10,021 bases of DNA, from the NCBI GenBank assembly GCA_017424085.1, contig JAFPBP010000238.1:1-10021 (forward strand), in the 5' to 3' direction. Positions 1 through 7,040 of this stretch are shown here, piece after piece (within the stretch, counting starts at the first letter, position 1; the number at the start of each line of letters is the position of its first letter). Origin of the DNA: Clostridia bacterium (GTDB lineage Bacteria; Bacillota; Clostridia; Oscillospirales; UBA644). The position numbers and the translations under genes are program-made. The notes under the pieces were generated by a model that was not told the origin of the DNA, made no database searches, and saw nothing but the letters and a program-made list of their open reading frames with translations.

Positions 1-63
1 GTAGCTCAGAGTCAACGCCTTGACCTTGCCCTGAGGAAAGCGCATGCGACGGTAATAAAACAT
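1..63 (-). CDS. N-terminus of a probable polysaccharide deacetylase (NodB-like), cut by window edge
   Basis: Only the first 21 codons are inside the window. The peptide starts MFYYRRMRFPQGKVKALTLS and breaks off at the next residue, Tyr. A purine-rich ribosome binding site (GGAAGG, within 71-80) sits 7 nt before the ATG, which supports a real start. The segment KALTLSY resembles the strand that leads into the first catalytic motif (Y/F-DDG) of NodB-type polysaccharide deacetylases, which remove acetyl groups from cell-wall or capsular sugars using a metal ion. The catalytic residues lie beyond the window, so the family call is inferred from this short match. The gene begins 29 nt after the phosphofructokinase stop with no terminator between, so the two are probably co-transcribed. 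No signal peptide is visible in these 21 residues, so a cytoplasmic form or a different start is possible. Confidence 0.5.
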   Translation of the reverse strand, partial: MFYYRRMRFPQGKVKALTLSY

Positions 64-92
64 GAAAAGACCTTCCTTCCGAATGATATTTT

Positions 93-1310
93 TTATTTGA
101 TCTTGAAATGATAAGGCAACCCCGAGCGGCGGGGAGCGTCGATCTCTCCCACGATGAGAGGCGCCAGTTCCTTCAACAGCTCGTCGGTCACGTCGCATCC
201 GCCGGGCACGATGTGCTTGACGGGGACGTACTTGGTCTTATTGGCGGTTTCGCTGACGGGAACGGTGCCGTAGTCCAGCGCGTACAGAGAGCCGGGGCGG
301 CGAATATAGGTAATCATCAATCCCGTTCTTCCTTCATAGGCAGCCTTGACTGCGGCTCTGCCCAAGCAGACCGATTCGGAAATATCGGTGGCGGAAAGGC
401 AATGGGAGGCGCAACGCTGAGGAATGTTCAGCTCCACCGAGCGGCATTTGCAGCCGATCTCCCGCTTGACCAGCTCCCGCAGAGCGTACGCGGCGCCCGA
501 GAGCATGGTGTGACCGAAGGCGTCGGGCTTTCCCGAGGGATCCGCCCCGATGAGGGTGCCGTCGGCGCTGTGAATTCCCTCCGAAACAGCGACCACCAGA
601 TTGGTCTTTTCCTTCAGCTTGCGGCGCAGATCGTCCAGAAAACGATCCCGATCGAAGTCCACCTCGGGAAGGTAGATCAGATCGGCGCAATCCTCACCGA
701 TGAGACGGGGAATGCCTGCCGCCGCCGTCAGCCAGCCCGCGTCCCGTCCCATGATCTCCACAATGGTGACCGAGGGCTCGGGGTACACGGCGCAATCGCA
801 GGCGATCTCCTGGATGGTGGTTGCCACGTACTTCGCCGCCGAGCCGAAGCCGGGGGTATGATCGGTAAAGGGAAGGTCGTTGTCGATGGTCTTGGGAACA
901 CCGATGATACGAATGGGCTTCCCGTCCCGCGCGGCAATGCGGGAAAGCTTATCCACGGTATCCATGGAATCGTTTCCGCCGATATAGAAGAAGGCTCCGA
1001 TGCCGTAGCGCTCAAAGGCACCGAAAATCACGTCGTAAACGGGATCGTTCAGATCCGCAGGCAATTTCATACGGCAGGACCCCAGCGCCGCCGCAGGGGT
1101 AGTTTCCAGGGCATACGCCTGGGATTGGGTCGCAACCTGCTCGTTGAGGCGAACCAGATTGTCCGCCAGAATTCCCTTGACCCCGTTACGCGCTCCGTAG
1201 ATCACCGAATCGGGATAAAGCTCGCGGCATCCCTTGATGATGCCCGAAAGGGTGGCGTTAATGGCAACCGTGGGGCCGCCGGATTGTCCGATCAAAACGT
1301 TTTTGTTCAT
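93..1310 (-). CDS. pfp: Pyrophosphate-dependent 6-phosphofructokinase (PPi-PFK)
   Basis: This 405-residue enzyme is predicted to interconvert fructose-6-phosphate and fructose-1,6-bisphosphate using PPi in place of ATP, in cytoplasmic glycolysis. Visible motifs are the N-terminal phosphate-binding segment GQSGGPT (8-14), GGNDS (111-115), PKTIDND (139-145, with catalytic Asp143) and MGRDAGW (187-193). Two positions known to decide the phosphoryl donor point to PPi: Asp114, where ATP enzymes have Gly (GGDGS), and Lys140, where ATP enzymes have Gly (PGTIDND). The Asn at 113 replaces the usual Asp of GGDDS. The length fits the roughly 400-residue PPi enzymes rather than the roughly 320-residue bacterial ATP enzyme. 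The start is the ATG at 1310, because GGAG (1317-1320) lies 6 nt upstream; an in-frame start at 1331 would lie upstream of this site. The gene has its own promoter and runs into the probable deacetylase gene. Confidence 0.93.
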   Translation of the reverse strand: MNKNVLIGQSGGPTVAINATLSGIIKGCRELYPDSVIYGARNGVKGILADNLVRLNEQVATQSQAYALETTPAAALGSCRMKLPADLNDPVYDVIFGAFERYGIGAFFYIGGNDSMDTVDKLSRIAARDGKPIRIIGVPKTIDNDLPFTDHTPGFGSAAKYVATTIQEIACDCAVYPEPSVTIVEIMGRDAGWLTAAAGIPRLIGEDCADLIYLPEVDFDRDRFLDDLRRKLKEKTNLVVAVSEGIHSADGTLIGADPSGKPDAFGHTMLSGAAYALRELVKREIGCKCRSVELNIPQRCASHCLSATDISESVCLGRAAVKAAYEGRTGLMITYIRRPGSLYALDYGTVPVSETANKTKYVPVKHIVPGGCDVTDELLKELAPLIVGEIDAPRRSGLPYHFKIK

Positions 1311-1383
1311 ACTGTTCTCCGTCCGAAACATGAAATTTTCTCTTCCCTCCGCGGGTGTCCGAGCCGCAGAAGATTACAAGTCT

Positions 1384-1412
1384 ATTGTAACGCAAAAACT
1401 CGCCGAAGTCAA
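1384..1412 (-). promoter_or_regulatory. Sigma-A promoter for the phosphofructokinase unit, overlapping the upstream terminator
   Basis: On the minus strand TTGACT (1407-1412) is followed after exactly 17 bp by TACAAT (1384-1389), one mismatch from consensus in each box. Transcription would start near 1377, giving a leader of about 65 nt before the ATG at 1310. The -35 box lies in the loop of the terminator hairpin at 1394-1424, and the spacer contains the 3' arm of the stem and the T-run. Confidence 0.75.
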
Positions 1413-1424
1413 GACCTCGGCGAG
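1394..1424 (-). terminator. Intrinsic terminator of the mreB-comF unit
   Basis: Read on the minus strand, CTCGCCGA and TCGGCGAG form a perfect 8-bp stem (1399-1406 and 1417-1424) around a 10-nt loop. The stem is followed at once by five T residues (1394-1398). It begins 22 nt after the stop codon of the ComF-family gene and is the only good terminator seen in the left half of the window. Confidence 0.85.
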
Positions 1425-1446
1425 AAATGTCACAGAAAAGGAACGA

Positions 1447-2187
1447 TTACCGAACCCTACGAAACCGCCGCCCCCGAAACTCGGAGCAATCCCCGAATTC
1501 CTCGGTCACGTGGCGATATTTCAGGCTTCGGACGAGGCGCTTATGCAGAGAGGGATCGGACCGCGCCGCCGTATAGATCAGAACGTGGGCGGCTCCCGAT
1601 TTTTTCAGAACCTGCACGCAGGCGTTGGCGGTGGCTCCCGTGGTAAACAGATCGTCAACCAAAAGCACCGTCTTTCCCGTCAGATCCCGCTTGGAGGGTC
1701 CCTTCCGATAGGCGTAATTCGCATTGTGCCGCCGCATTGCCGCACTCGTGCAAAGAGGCTGAGGTCGGGCGCCGTTTCGCTTGAAGAGCAATTCCCCGTC
1801 AAAGGGTAACGACAGCCGCTTCGCCATGACCTTGGCAATGACGGCGCTTTGATTGTACAACCTCGGCAAGCCGTCCTTGGCACGGGGCACGCAGGTGACT
1901 ACGTGAGCGGAATCGTTCAGCATCCGATACGCCTCCGCCAGCCGCACCCCGCAATCCCGTCCAAGCTCGGCACAGCCCCGATACTTGAAGCGCCACAGAC
2001 CGTGGCGAACCACGCCGCCGTAGCGATAAAGAGACACAGTCTCCCGACGGTCCGAGACCGACAGAATCAGCCCATCCCGCTTCAATTCCTCGGCGCATTG
2101 AGGACAGATCCCGTCGCCCGCAGGCTCAACGGTGCGCCCGCAGAAGATACAGAGGCGCCCCAGCAGGTAATAGATGGGATTGGTCAT
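1447..2187 (-). CDS. comF: ComF-family phosphoribosyltransferase-like protein
   Basis: This is a 246-residue protein with the two hallmarks of the ComF/GntX family. One is an N-terminal four-cysteine zinc knuckle (C13-x2-C16 and C28-x2-C31). The other is a type I phosphoribosyltransferase PRPP loop, VLLVDDLFTTGATA (174-187), with the paired acidic residues D178-D179. In competent bacteria ComFC works in the cytoplasm with the ComFA helicase during DNA uptake, but many members have no proven role and the reaction is not established. No comFA neighbour is visible here. About 37 residues follow the usual end of the domain near YTAAR (205-209); this tail is basic, ends RGRRFRRVR and is longer than I expect for the family. 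The start codon overlaps the upstream stop by 4 nt (ATGA) and has no clear ribosome binding site, so translation is probably coupled to the phosphoesterase gene. Confidence 0.88.
   Translation of the reverse strand: MTNPIYYLLGRLCIFCGRTVEPAGDGICPQCAEELKRDGLILSVSDRRETVSLYRYGGVVRHGLWRFKYRGCAELGRDCGVRLAEAYRMLNDSAHVVTCVPRAKDGLPRLYNQSAVIAKVMAKRLSLPFDGELLFKRNGARPQPLCTSAAMRRHNANYAYRKGPSKRDLTGKTVLLVDDLFTTGATANACVQVLKKSGAAHVLIYTAARSDPSLHKRLVRSLKYRHVTEEFGDCSEFRGRRFRRVR
2184..2187 (-). promoter_or_regulatory. ATGA stop/start overlap (translational coupling)
   Basis: The phosphoesterase stop TGA (2184-2186) overlaps the ComF-family ATG (2185-2187). The bases just before the ATG are a run of A with no Shine-Dalgarno match. 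Ribosomes ending the first gene therefore probably restart on the second, which would tie the amounts of the two proteins together. Confidence 0.7.
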
Positions 2188-3866
2188 TTTTTCAGCATGC
2201 GAACCAACGGCTTGAGGGAATAGGACGAATCGGGAAGGTGATCCGAAACGCCCTTTTTGGTTCCGAAGTTATTCATGGTCAGAACCACCCGATCCTCGTA
2301 GACCTGCACGGCAAGCCCCTGGAAGAAGGGAACCTCAATGTGGGTCAGGTAGGTGGGCTTCTTCTTGCCGTCGTTGGCAAAATAGTCGTTTTTATAATAG
2401 GACATGCTTCCGCCGTAGTTATCGCAGAAGCCCAGCGCACGGATCACATCGGAGCGCAGGCGGGCGCGATCGTAGGACTCCACGGGATGCACGTCCCCGT
2501 CAAAGGCGACGGGCGTATGAGACGCCAGATTCTCGCGGGTCTCCCGCAGGGTGGGATGCTGGTTTCCCCCGTGATGATGCCCGTAAAAATAGAACAGATT
2601 GGGATAACGGTTCAAAAGCCCCTCCATCTTAAGGAACACCTGTGCATTGACCTCCCCGAAGGAGTTCGGATGGAACGGATAGTGCGACGATACGAAGATG
2701 ACGGCGTTTTGCCCCAGCTCTGCCTCGATCTCCGAAAGGCGCGCCTGCAGCCATTCCGCCTGCTCCATGGTGTGAGCGGGAGTGGAACGCTCGGGAACCG
2801 CCTTGCCCTCGATGAGGGGATATGCGGGGGTATTCAGAACCAGGAAGGGAATGCCCTTTACGCGGTATTCATAGCAGAGAAGATTCTCGTCGCACCCCAG
2901 ATCCACGTCCATTTTTTGATACAGCGGGTACATGAGATCCGAGGGGAGAAGATCAACGTAATACGCGGAATTGAATCGCTTGCCCTCGGGCTGACGGTCC
3001 CCCACCTGATATTCGTGATTTCCCGACAAGTGGAAGACATGCTTTTTGTTTTCGGGATTGCGGAAGGATTCCTGCAACGCCGAATGAAGCAGGTTGCGCG
3101 TCTTCACGAAGCGATCGTAGCCCCATTTGCCCTGCATCGCCCCACCATAAATATATCCGGGGTTGCTTCCGTTATCGGAGATGCTATCCCCGCACATGAT
3201 GACCGCGTCCAGATCGTAGCGCCGCTGATACCCCTTAGCCGTATAGATGGCAGACCTTCGAACGTAGGGGCGGAAGAGCTGAATTCCGTAGTCGATATGG
3301 ATATCCGCAAAGGTACCCGCCGTCAGACGGGGAGTTCCCTTGGGAGCCTTGGAAATGCCGTGCACGCGGGAAAGGATCGCAAAGGAAGAGGATGCGTTCG
3401 CCGTCCCCACGGTAAAGACCAGCCCGTGCTTCGCCTCGCTTCGGTAGGCGGCGCGCAGGAAATGCTCCGTGCCGTTGATGCAGACCGAAAAACGAAGCAG
3501 AGCCCCGTTGCGGGACAGGGTCAGACGCTGTTTTTTGCGGCTCAGAGTCAGAGACTGATCGCCTAAATTCACGTAACGGCGAAGGGCGGGAGACCACAGG
3601 GAAACGGTTCCATCCCCCTCGTCGGAAATCACCCAATAGAGGTCCCGATCGGTTTTCTTTTCTCTCAGATCCGATTCATTGAAGCGGAACGCCTCCACGC
3701 CGTCCCGAGAAATACGGGCGCGCAGGGCATGGTCACAGGGCTTCAGAACTCCGGGCGCCGCCAGCGATCCCATCACCAAAACGTACGCCTCACCCGAAAC
3801 GAAATTCTCTTGCTGCTCGTAACAGATCAGTTCCCCGCGGGGGAAACGGTATTGCTTGAGTTCCAT
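2184..3866 (-). CDS. Two-part calcineurin-like metallophosphoesterase with N-terminal beta-rich domain
   Basis: This 560-residue protein carries a full set of calcineurin-like phosphoesterase motifs in its second half: DIH (188-190), GDSISDN (226-232), GNHE (282-285), SHYPFH (394-399) and GHHH (429-432). Together these build a two-metal site that hydrolyses phosphate esters; the substrate cannot be read from sequence. Residues 1-180 precede the catalytic domain and look rich in short beta strands, for example YWVISDEGDGTVSLWS (77-92) and YVNLGDQSLTL (98-108), possibly a beta-trefoil-like ligand-binding fold. I do not recognise this part. There is no signal peptide or membrane segment, so it is probably cytoplasmic, unlike its upstream neighbour. 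The start is supported by AGAGG (3875-3879) 8 nt upstream. The gene lies 32 nt after the lipoprotein stop and overlaps comF by 4 nt. Confidence 0.85.
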   Translation of the reverse strand: MELKQYRFPRGELICYEQQENFVSGEAYVLVMGSLAAPGVLKPCDHALRARISRDGVEAFRFNESDLREKKTDRDLYWVISDEGDGTVSLWSPALRRYVNLGDQSLTLSRKKQRLTLSRNGALLRFSVCINGTEHFLRAAYRSEAKHGLVFTVGTANASSSFAILSRVHGISKAPKGTPRLTAGTFADIHIDYGIQLFRPYVRRSAIYTAKGYQRRYDLDAVIMCGDSISDNGSNPGYIYGGAMQGKWGYDRFVKTRNLLHSALQESFRNPENKKHVFHLSGNHEYQVGDRQPEGKRFNSAYYVDLLPSDLMYPLYQKMDVDLGCDENLLCYEYRVKGIPFLVLNTPAYPLIEGKAVPERSTPAHTMEQAEWLQARLSEIEAELGQNAVIFVSSHYPFHPNSFGEVNAQVFLKMEGLLNRYPNLFYFYGHHHGGNQHPTLRETRENLASHTPVAFDGDVHPVESYDRARLRSDVIRALGFCDNYGGSMSYYKNDYFANDGKKKPTYLTHIEVPFFQGLAVQVYEDRVVLTMNNFGTKKGVSDHLPDSSYSLKPLVRMLKK

Positions 3867-3898
3867 AACAATTGCCTCTTTTCTTTCTTAGTAACAAA

Positions 3899-6800
3899 TC
3901 AACCGGTGAAGGTCACGTTGCCCGTCCCGTCGACGGTACAACGATCGGTAATCGACACCTGTCCGCTGTAGGAAAGACTTTCCACCACGACCTTACTCAT
4001 CAGAGCGGGATCCGCCAATCGGAACAGAGTCTTCCCCTTCAGAGCATCGGCAGAATCGCACTCAATGATGATCCCGATGTAATATTCGATGGAATTGACC
4101 TTCAGAGTGTTATCCGCGCCGAGCAGAATGATATTCAGATAGGTGTCGTCCAAATTCCCCACCTTCAGATGCTTGATCGTTCCGATGGTAACATCCAAGA
4201 AACAGGTATCGTCGTGATTGAAATAACTGCTGCGGCATTCCAGACCTCCGATGGAGACGGTACAGGAGGCAGCGTAGGGGGTGCAGCGCAGAGAGCCGAG
4301 ATTTTTGATTTCTCCGATGATCGCGTTGCCGCGCAACGCCAGCTCGTTGGAGTCGCCTCCGTTCCCCTCCACCACGGCGACCCGCAGATCCGAATAAAAC
4401 TCGGTCTGATAATCGGTTTTAATTACCAGTTTGCCCGTGGGGTTGGCTTCGGTCCCGCTGACGATATGAACGCAGGAGCCGGACATCCCCTCTCCGCCGA
4501 GGGTCAGAAGATATTCTGCCTTGCAGTAATGACCGCCCGTGGTCAAGGTCTTTCCGTTCAGATCGAAGGTCTTTGTGCCGTTATGAGGCATGAGGTTCAG
4601 ATTGTTGATGGTCAGATTGCTGTTCAGCTTCGTATCGGTGGCAAAGACCAGCGCCGAGGTCTCGATCCATTGCGCCTCGCCCCAGATATAAAGATTTCCG
4701 TTGATGGTGATGCTCTTCACGGTAGGAAGAGAGGAGGATTCGATCAGATAATAATCCACCAGAAGGTCCAGAACGTAATCGGCGTTCTTGTTGGTCATGG
4801 CGTCAAACGCCTTTTCCAACCCGTAATAATATCCCTTGGACTTGCCGTTTTCGGACAGCTTCAGCGCCTGCAGATCGGTCTTGCTGACCGTGGGAAGATC
4901 GTAGCAATAGGTGGCGCCGTATTCGTTGGAATATTTCTCACGCTCCACGGCACACCGCTCGGCAGACATACCGAAATAGAAGGAGCGATACGCCTCATCC
5001 TCATTCAGATCGTCCCAAGTCAGATCGGCGAAATACCATGCCCCGTTGATCTTGACCAGATTCCACATATGCGCGCCCTCGGCGTCCCCCCAGACGGGCA
5101 TACAATCCACACCGTTGAGGCGGCAGAGGAAGGCGAAGGTCTTGGAATAGCTCTCGCAGACCCCCTTGCCCTTGCCGGCAACGCCCACGATGCTGTGCGC
5201 CCAGCCTGCGGTTTCGGGGGTCGTAGTGCCGGGGATATAGGCGTAGTCGATCTTTTCCAGAATATAATCGTGCAGCATCAACGCCCGCTCAAAATCGTTC
5301 ATGTCCGAGGAGATCATTTCCGCCACAACCAGAACCATGGCGTAAATGTCCTCGTCTGCTTCCTTGCGCTTACTTCCGCGATAGTATTCCTCCGCGATGC
5401 AAACTTCAAACTTCGTTCCCTCCACGGTGAGGGAATTGGAGAGCCAATAGAACTGACCGTTCTCCTCAAGGAAACAGAAATATACGCTCATGGCTTCCTC
5501 CATGGTCAACCCCGAGCCTGTGAAATCGACGGTACCGATGACGCCGTCGGTTTCGTTTTCGTAGTTGGTGGAGAAGGCGTAGCAGACATTGAAGAGATCC
5601 TTATAGAGCGCCTGCAGAGCGGCACCCTTGGAATGGGTCCCGAATTCCTTGTAGCCGTACAGGGATTGAGACATGGGGAGAATGGAATCGGACTGTGCCT
5701 CGTTGCAGTTTTTGCAGGCAAGCCCTCGAGATCCCGCAGTATCCCACGCGGGATAAACCACCTTCAGCTCGGAGAATTTGTGTCCCTTCGCCTTGATGGT
5801 GGTCTGAACCGCCAGAACCTCGTTACAAACGGAGCAGTGCTTGCCCTCGGTCTTTCCGTCGGCGGTGCAGGTAGCAGCAACGGCAGGAGAAATCACCTCG
5901 GTGTGGGGGAGCTTGGAAATGGTGGTCTGCGCCACGAGAATGGTGTTGCAAACCGAGCAATGCTTCCCTTCGGTTTTTCCCACAGCTGCGCAGGTGGCAG
6001 CAACGGCAGGATCAATCACCTCGGTATGCCCCGTGGCGGGAATCGATTGCTGTGCGATGAATACGGTATTGCAGCCCGAGCAATGCTTGCCCTGGGTCTT
6101 GCCGTCGGTGGTGCAGGTGGCGGAAACGGCGGGGTCCACGACCTCGGTGTGCCCCGTGGCGGGGATGGGAGAGGTTTCGGAAACGCCGCAAGCGGTGCAG
6201 GAATGCTTCTTGGTGCCCGCAGAGGTGCAGCCCGCCTCGGTTACGGTGCTCCAAGCCCCGTAGGTATGAGCGGAAATCGAAGACTTCTCGCCGCAGGCGC
6301 AAACCTTCCAATGGGAGGTTTCGTTGGACATCCAGGAGTCGGAATAGTTATGCACGTGAGACGTCACGGGAACGGTTGCGGTCTCGACGAAGGAACAGAC
6401 CGAGCAGGACCGCGCCTTCTTCCCCTCCGTCGTCTCGGTGGCTTGCACCGTCACCTTCCAATCGGAGAAGGTGTGGTCGGCAAGCTTATCCTTTTCCCCG
6501 CAGGCACAAACGACCCAATGGGAGGTCTCGTTCTTGATCCATTCGGAAGAGAAGGCATGCACGTGCTCCGCCAAAGGAAGGGTGTCGGTTTCCTTATATC
6601 CGCAAAGGCAGGTGCGCTCCTTCAGCCCCGTAGCCGTCTCGGTGGGCGCCTGAACGGTGACCCATTCGGAGAAGACGTGCGCCGCGGGCGCGGATACCTC
6701 GCCGCAGGTGCAGGTCTGCCAATGGTTCGAGGCGTCGCTTCCGTAAGCGCCCTCAAAGGCGTGGGTATGGACCTGCGAGGAGGTCTGCCCGGACTCGGTA

Positions 6801-7018
6801 TCGGTGGAGCCGGACTCGGTCACGTCAGAATCGGTGCTGCTTTCGGTCACGTCGGAGGCGCTCGTGTCGGTCATGCTGTCCGACGTGGCGGTGTCCGAAG
6901 ATCCCGACGTATTGCTCACCACGGGGTTTGCGGTGATATCGTCCCCGCACCCCGCAAGGCTCAGACAAAGCGCCAACGCCAGCACGAACGCCAAAGCATA
7001 AGAATGAAACCGTTTCAT
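3899..7018 (-). CDS. Repeat-bearing lipoprotein with a transglutaminase-like domain
   Basis: This 1039-residue protein is predicted to be exported and lipid-anchored. A signal peptide (1-23) ends in the lipobox LAGC with Cys24, followed by a Ser/Thr/Asp/Glu-rich linker (25-83). Next come three repeats of about 68 residues (84-289), each with an HWxxCxCGE core, then three 41-residue repeats (290-412) and a worn fourth copy (413-448). A transglutaminase-like core follows with a plausible Cys-His-Asp triad: Cys621 in GKGVCESYS, His650 in AHMWN and Asp665 in WYFADLTWDD. The C-terminal 280 residues (about 760-1039) are short, repeated beta strands such as LTINNLNL and LTLGGEGM, suggesting a beta-helix. 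The transglutaminase fold could act as a protease, amidase or cross-linker; the activity is unknown. The ATG at 7018 is chosen because GGAGG (7027-7031) lies 8 nt upstream; an upstream in-frame TTG would overlap that site. The gene begins 22 nt after mreB. Confidence 0.85.
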   Translation of the reverse strand: MKRFHSYALAFVLALALCLSLAGCGDDITANPVVSNTSGSSDTATSDSMTDTSASDVTESSTDSDVTESGSTDTESGQTSSQVHTHAFEGAYGSDASNHWQTCTCGEVSAPAAHVFSEWVTVQAPTETATGLKERTCLCGYKETDTLPLAEHVHAFSSEWIKNETSHWVVCACGEKDKLADHTFSDWKVTVQATETTEGKKARSCSVCSFVETATVPVTSHVHNYSDSWMSNETSHWKVCACGEKSSISAHTYGAWSTVTEAGCTSAGTKKHSCTACGVSETSPIPATGHTEVVDPAVSATCTTDGKTQGKHCSGCNTVFIAQQSIPATGHTEVIDPAVAATCAAVGKTEGKHCSVCNTILVAQTTISKLPHTEVISPAVAATCTADGKTEGKHCSVCNEVLAVQTTIKAKGHKFSELKVVYPAWDTAGSRGLACKNCNEAQSDSILPMSQSLYGYKEFGTHSKGAALQALYKDLFNVCYAFSTNYENETDGVIGTVDFTGSGLTMEEAMSVYFCFLEENGQFYWLSNSLTVEGTKFEVCIAEEYYRGSKRKEADEDIYAMVLVVAEMISSDMNDFERALMLHDYILEKIDYAYIPGTTTPETAGWAHSIVGVAGKGKGVCESYSKTFAFLCRLNGVDCMPVWGDAEGAHMWNLVKINGAWYFADLTWDDLNEDEAYRSFYFGMSAERCAVEREKYSNEYGATYCYDLPTVSKTDLQALKLSENGKSKGYYYGLEKAFDAMTNKNADYVLDLLVDYYLIESSSLPTVKSITINGNLYIWGEAQWIETSALVFATDTKLNSNLTINNLNLMPHNGTKTFDLNGKTLTTGGHYCKAEYLLTLGGEGMSGSCVHIVSGTEANPTGKLVIKTDYQTEFYSDLRVAVVEGNGGDSNELALRGNAIIGEIKNLGSLRCTPYAASCTVSIGGLECRSSYFNHDDTCFLDVTIGTIKHLKVGNLDDTYLNIILLGADNTLKVNSIEYYIGIIIECDSADALKGKTLFRLADPALMSKVVVESLSYSGQVSITDRCTVDGTGNVTFTG
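5783..6151 (-). repeat. Three tandem 41-residue (123-bp) Cys/His repeats in the lipoprotein
   Basis: The units begin at residues 290, 331 and 372, each opening HTEV and containing an ATC followed by a GKHCSxCN motif. Exact 41-residue spacing is kept with no gaps. The DNA copies are clearly diverged, so selection seems to act on the protein. A worn fourth copy (413-448, DNA 5675-5782) keeps GH and CKNCN. Three cysteines and two histidines per unit could bind metal or form disulfides; this is inference. Confidence 0.9.
6152..6769 (-). repeat. Three tandem ~68-residue Trp/Cys-rich repeats in the lipoprotein
   Basis: The units begin at residues 84, 152 and 221 with HxH, then contain an HWxxCxCGE core, a second H-x-F/Y-x2-W segment and a closing CxC or CxxC pair. 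The spacing is 68 and 69 residues. Repeats of this style are common in surface proteins of gut Clostridia; their role is not known to me. Confidence 0.85.
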
Positions 7019-7040
7019 CGTGACATCCTCCAATTTTGCG

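Noticed and set aside
1..12. GTAGCTCAG at the left edge, which resembles a tRNA D-arm
   Set aside because: No matching acceptor, anticodon or T-arm follows, and the bases code for the end of the visible deacetylase fragment on the other strand.
108..1646. Long plus-strand open frame opposite the phosphofructokinase and the end of the ComF-family gene
   Set aside because: No domain or ribosome binding site is seen, and it crosses a terminator and promoter of the real minus-strand genes.
5783..6151. Regular 123-bp repeats considered as a CRISPR or satellite array
   Set aside because: The period keeps the reading frame, copies differ mostly at tolerated positions, there are no unique spacers, and the repeats encode a clear protein motif.
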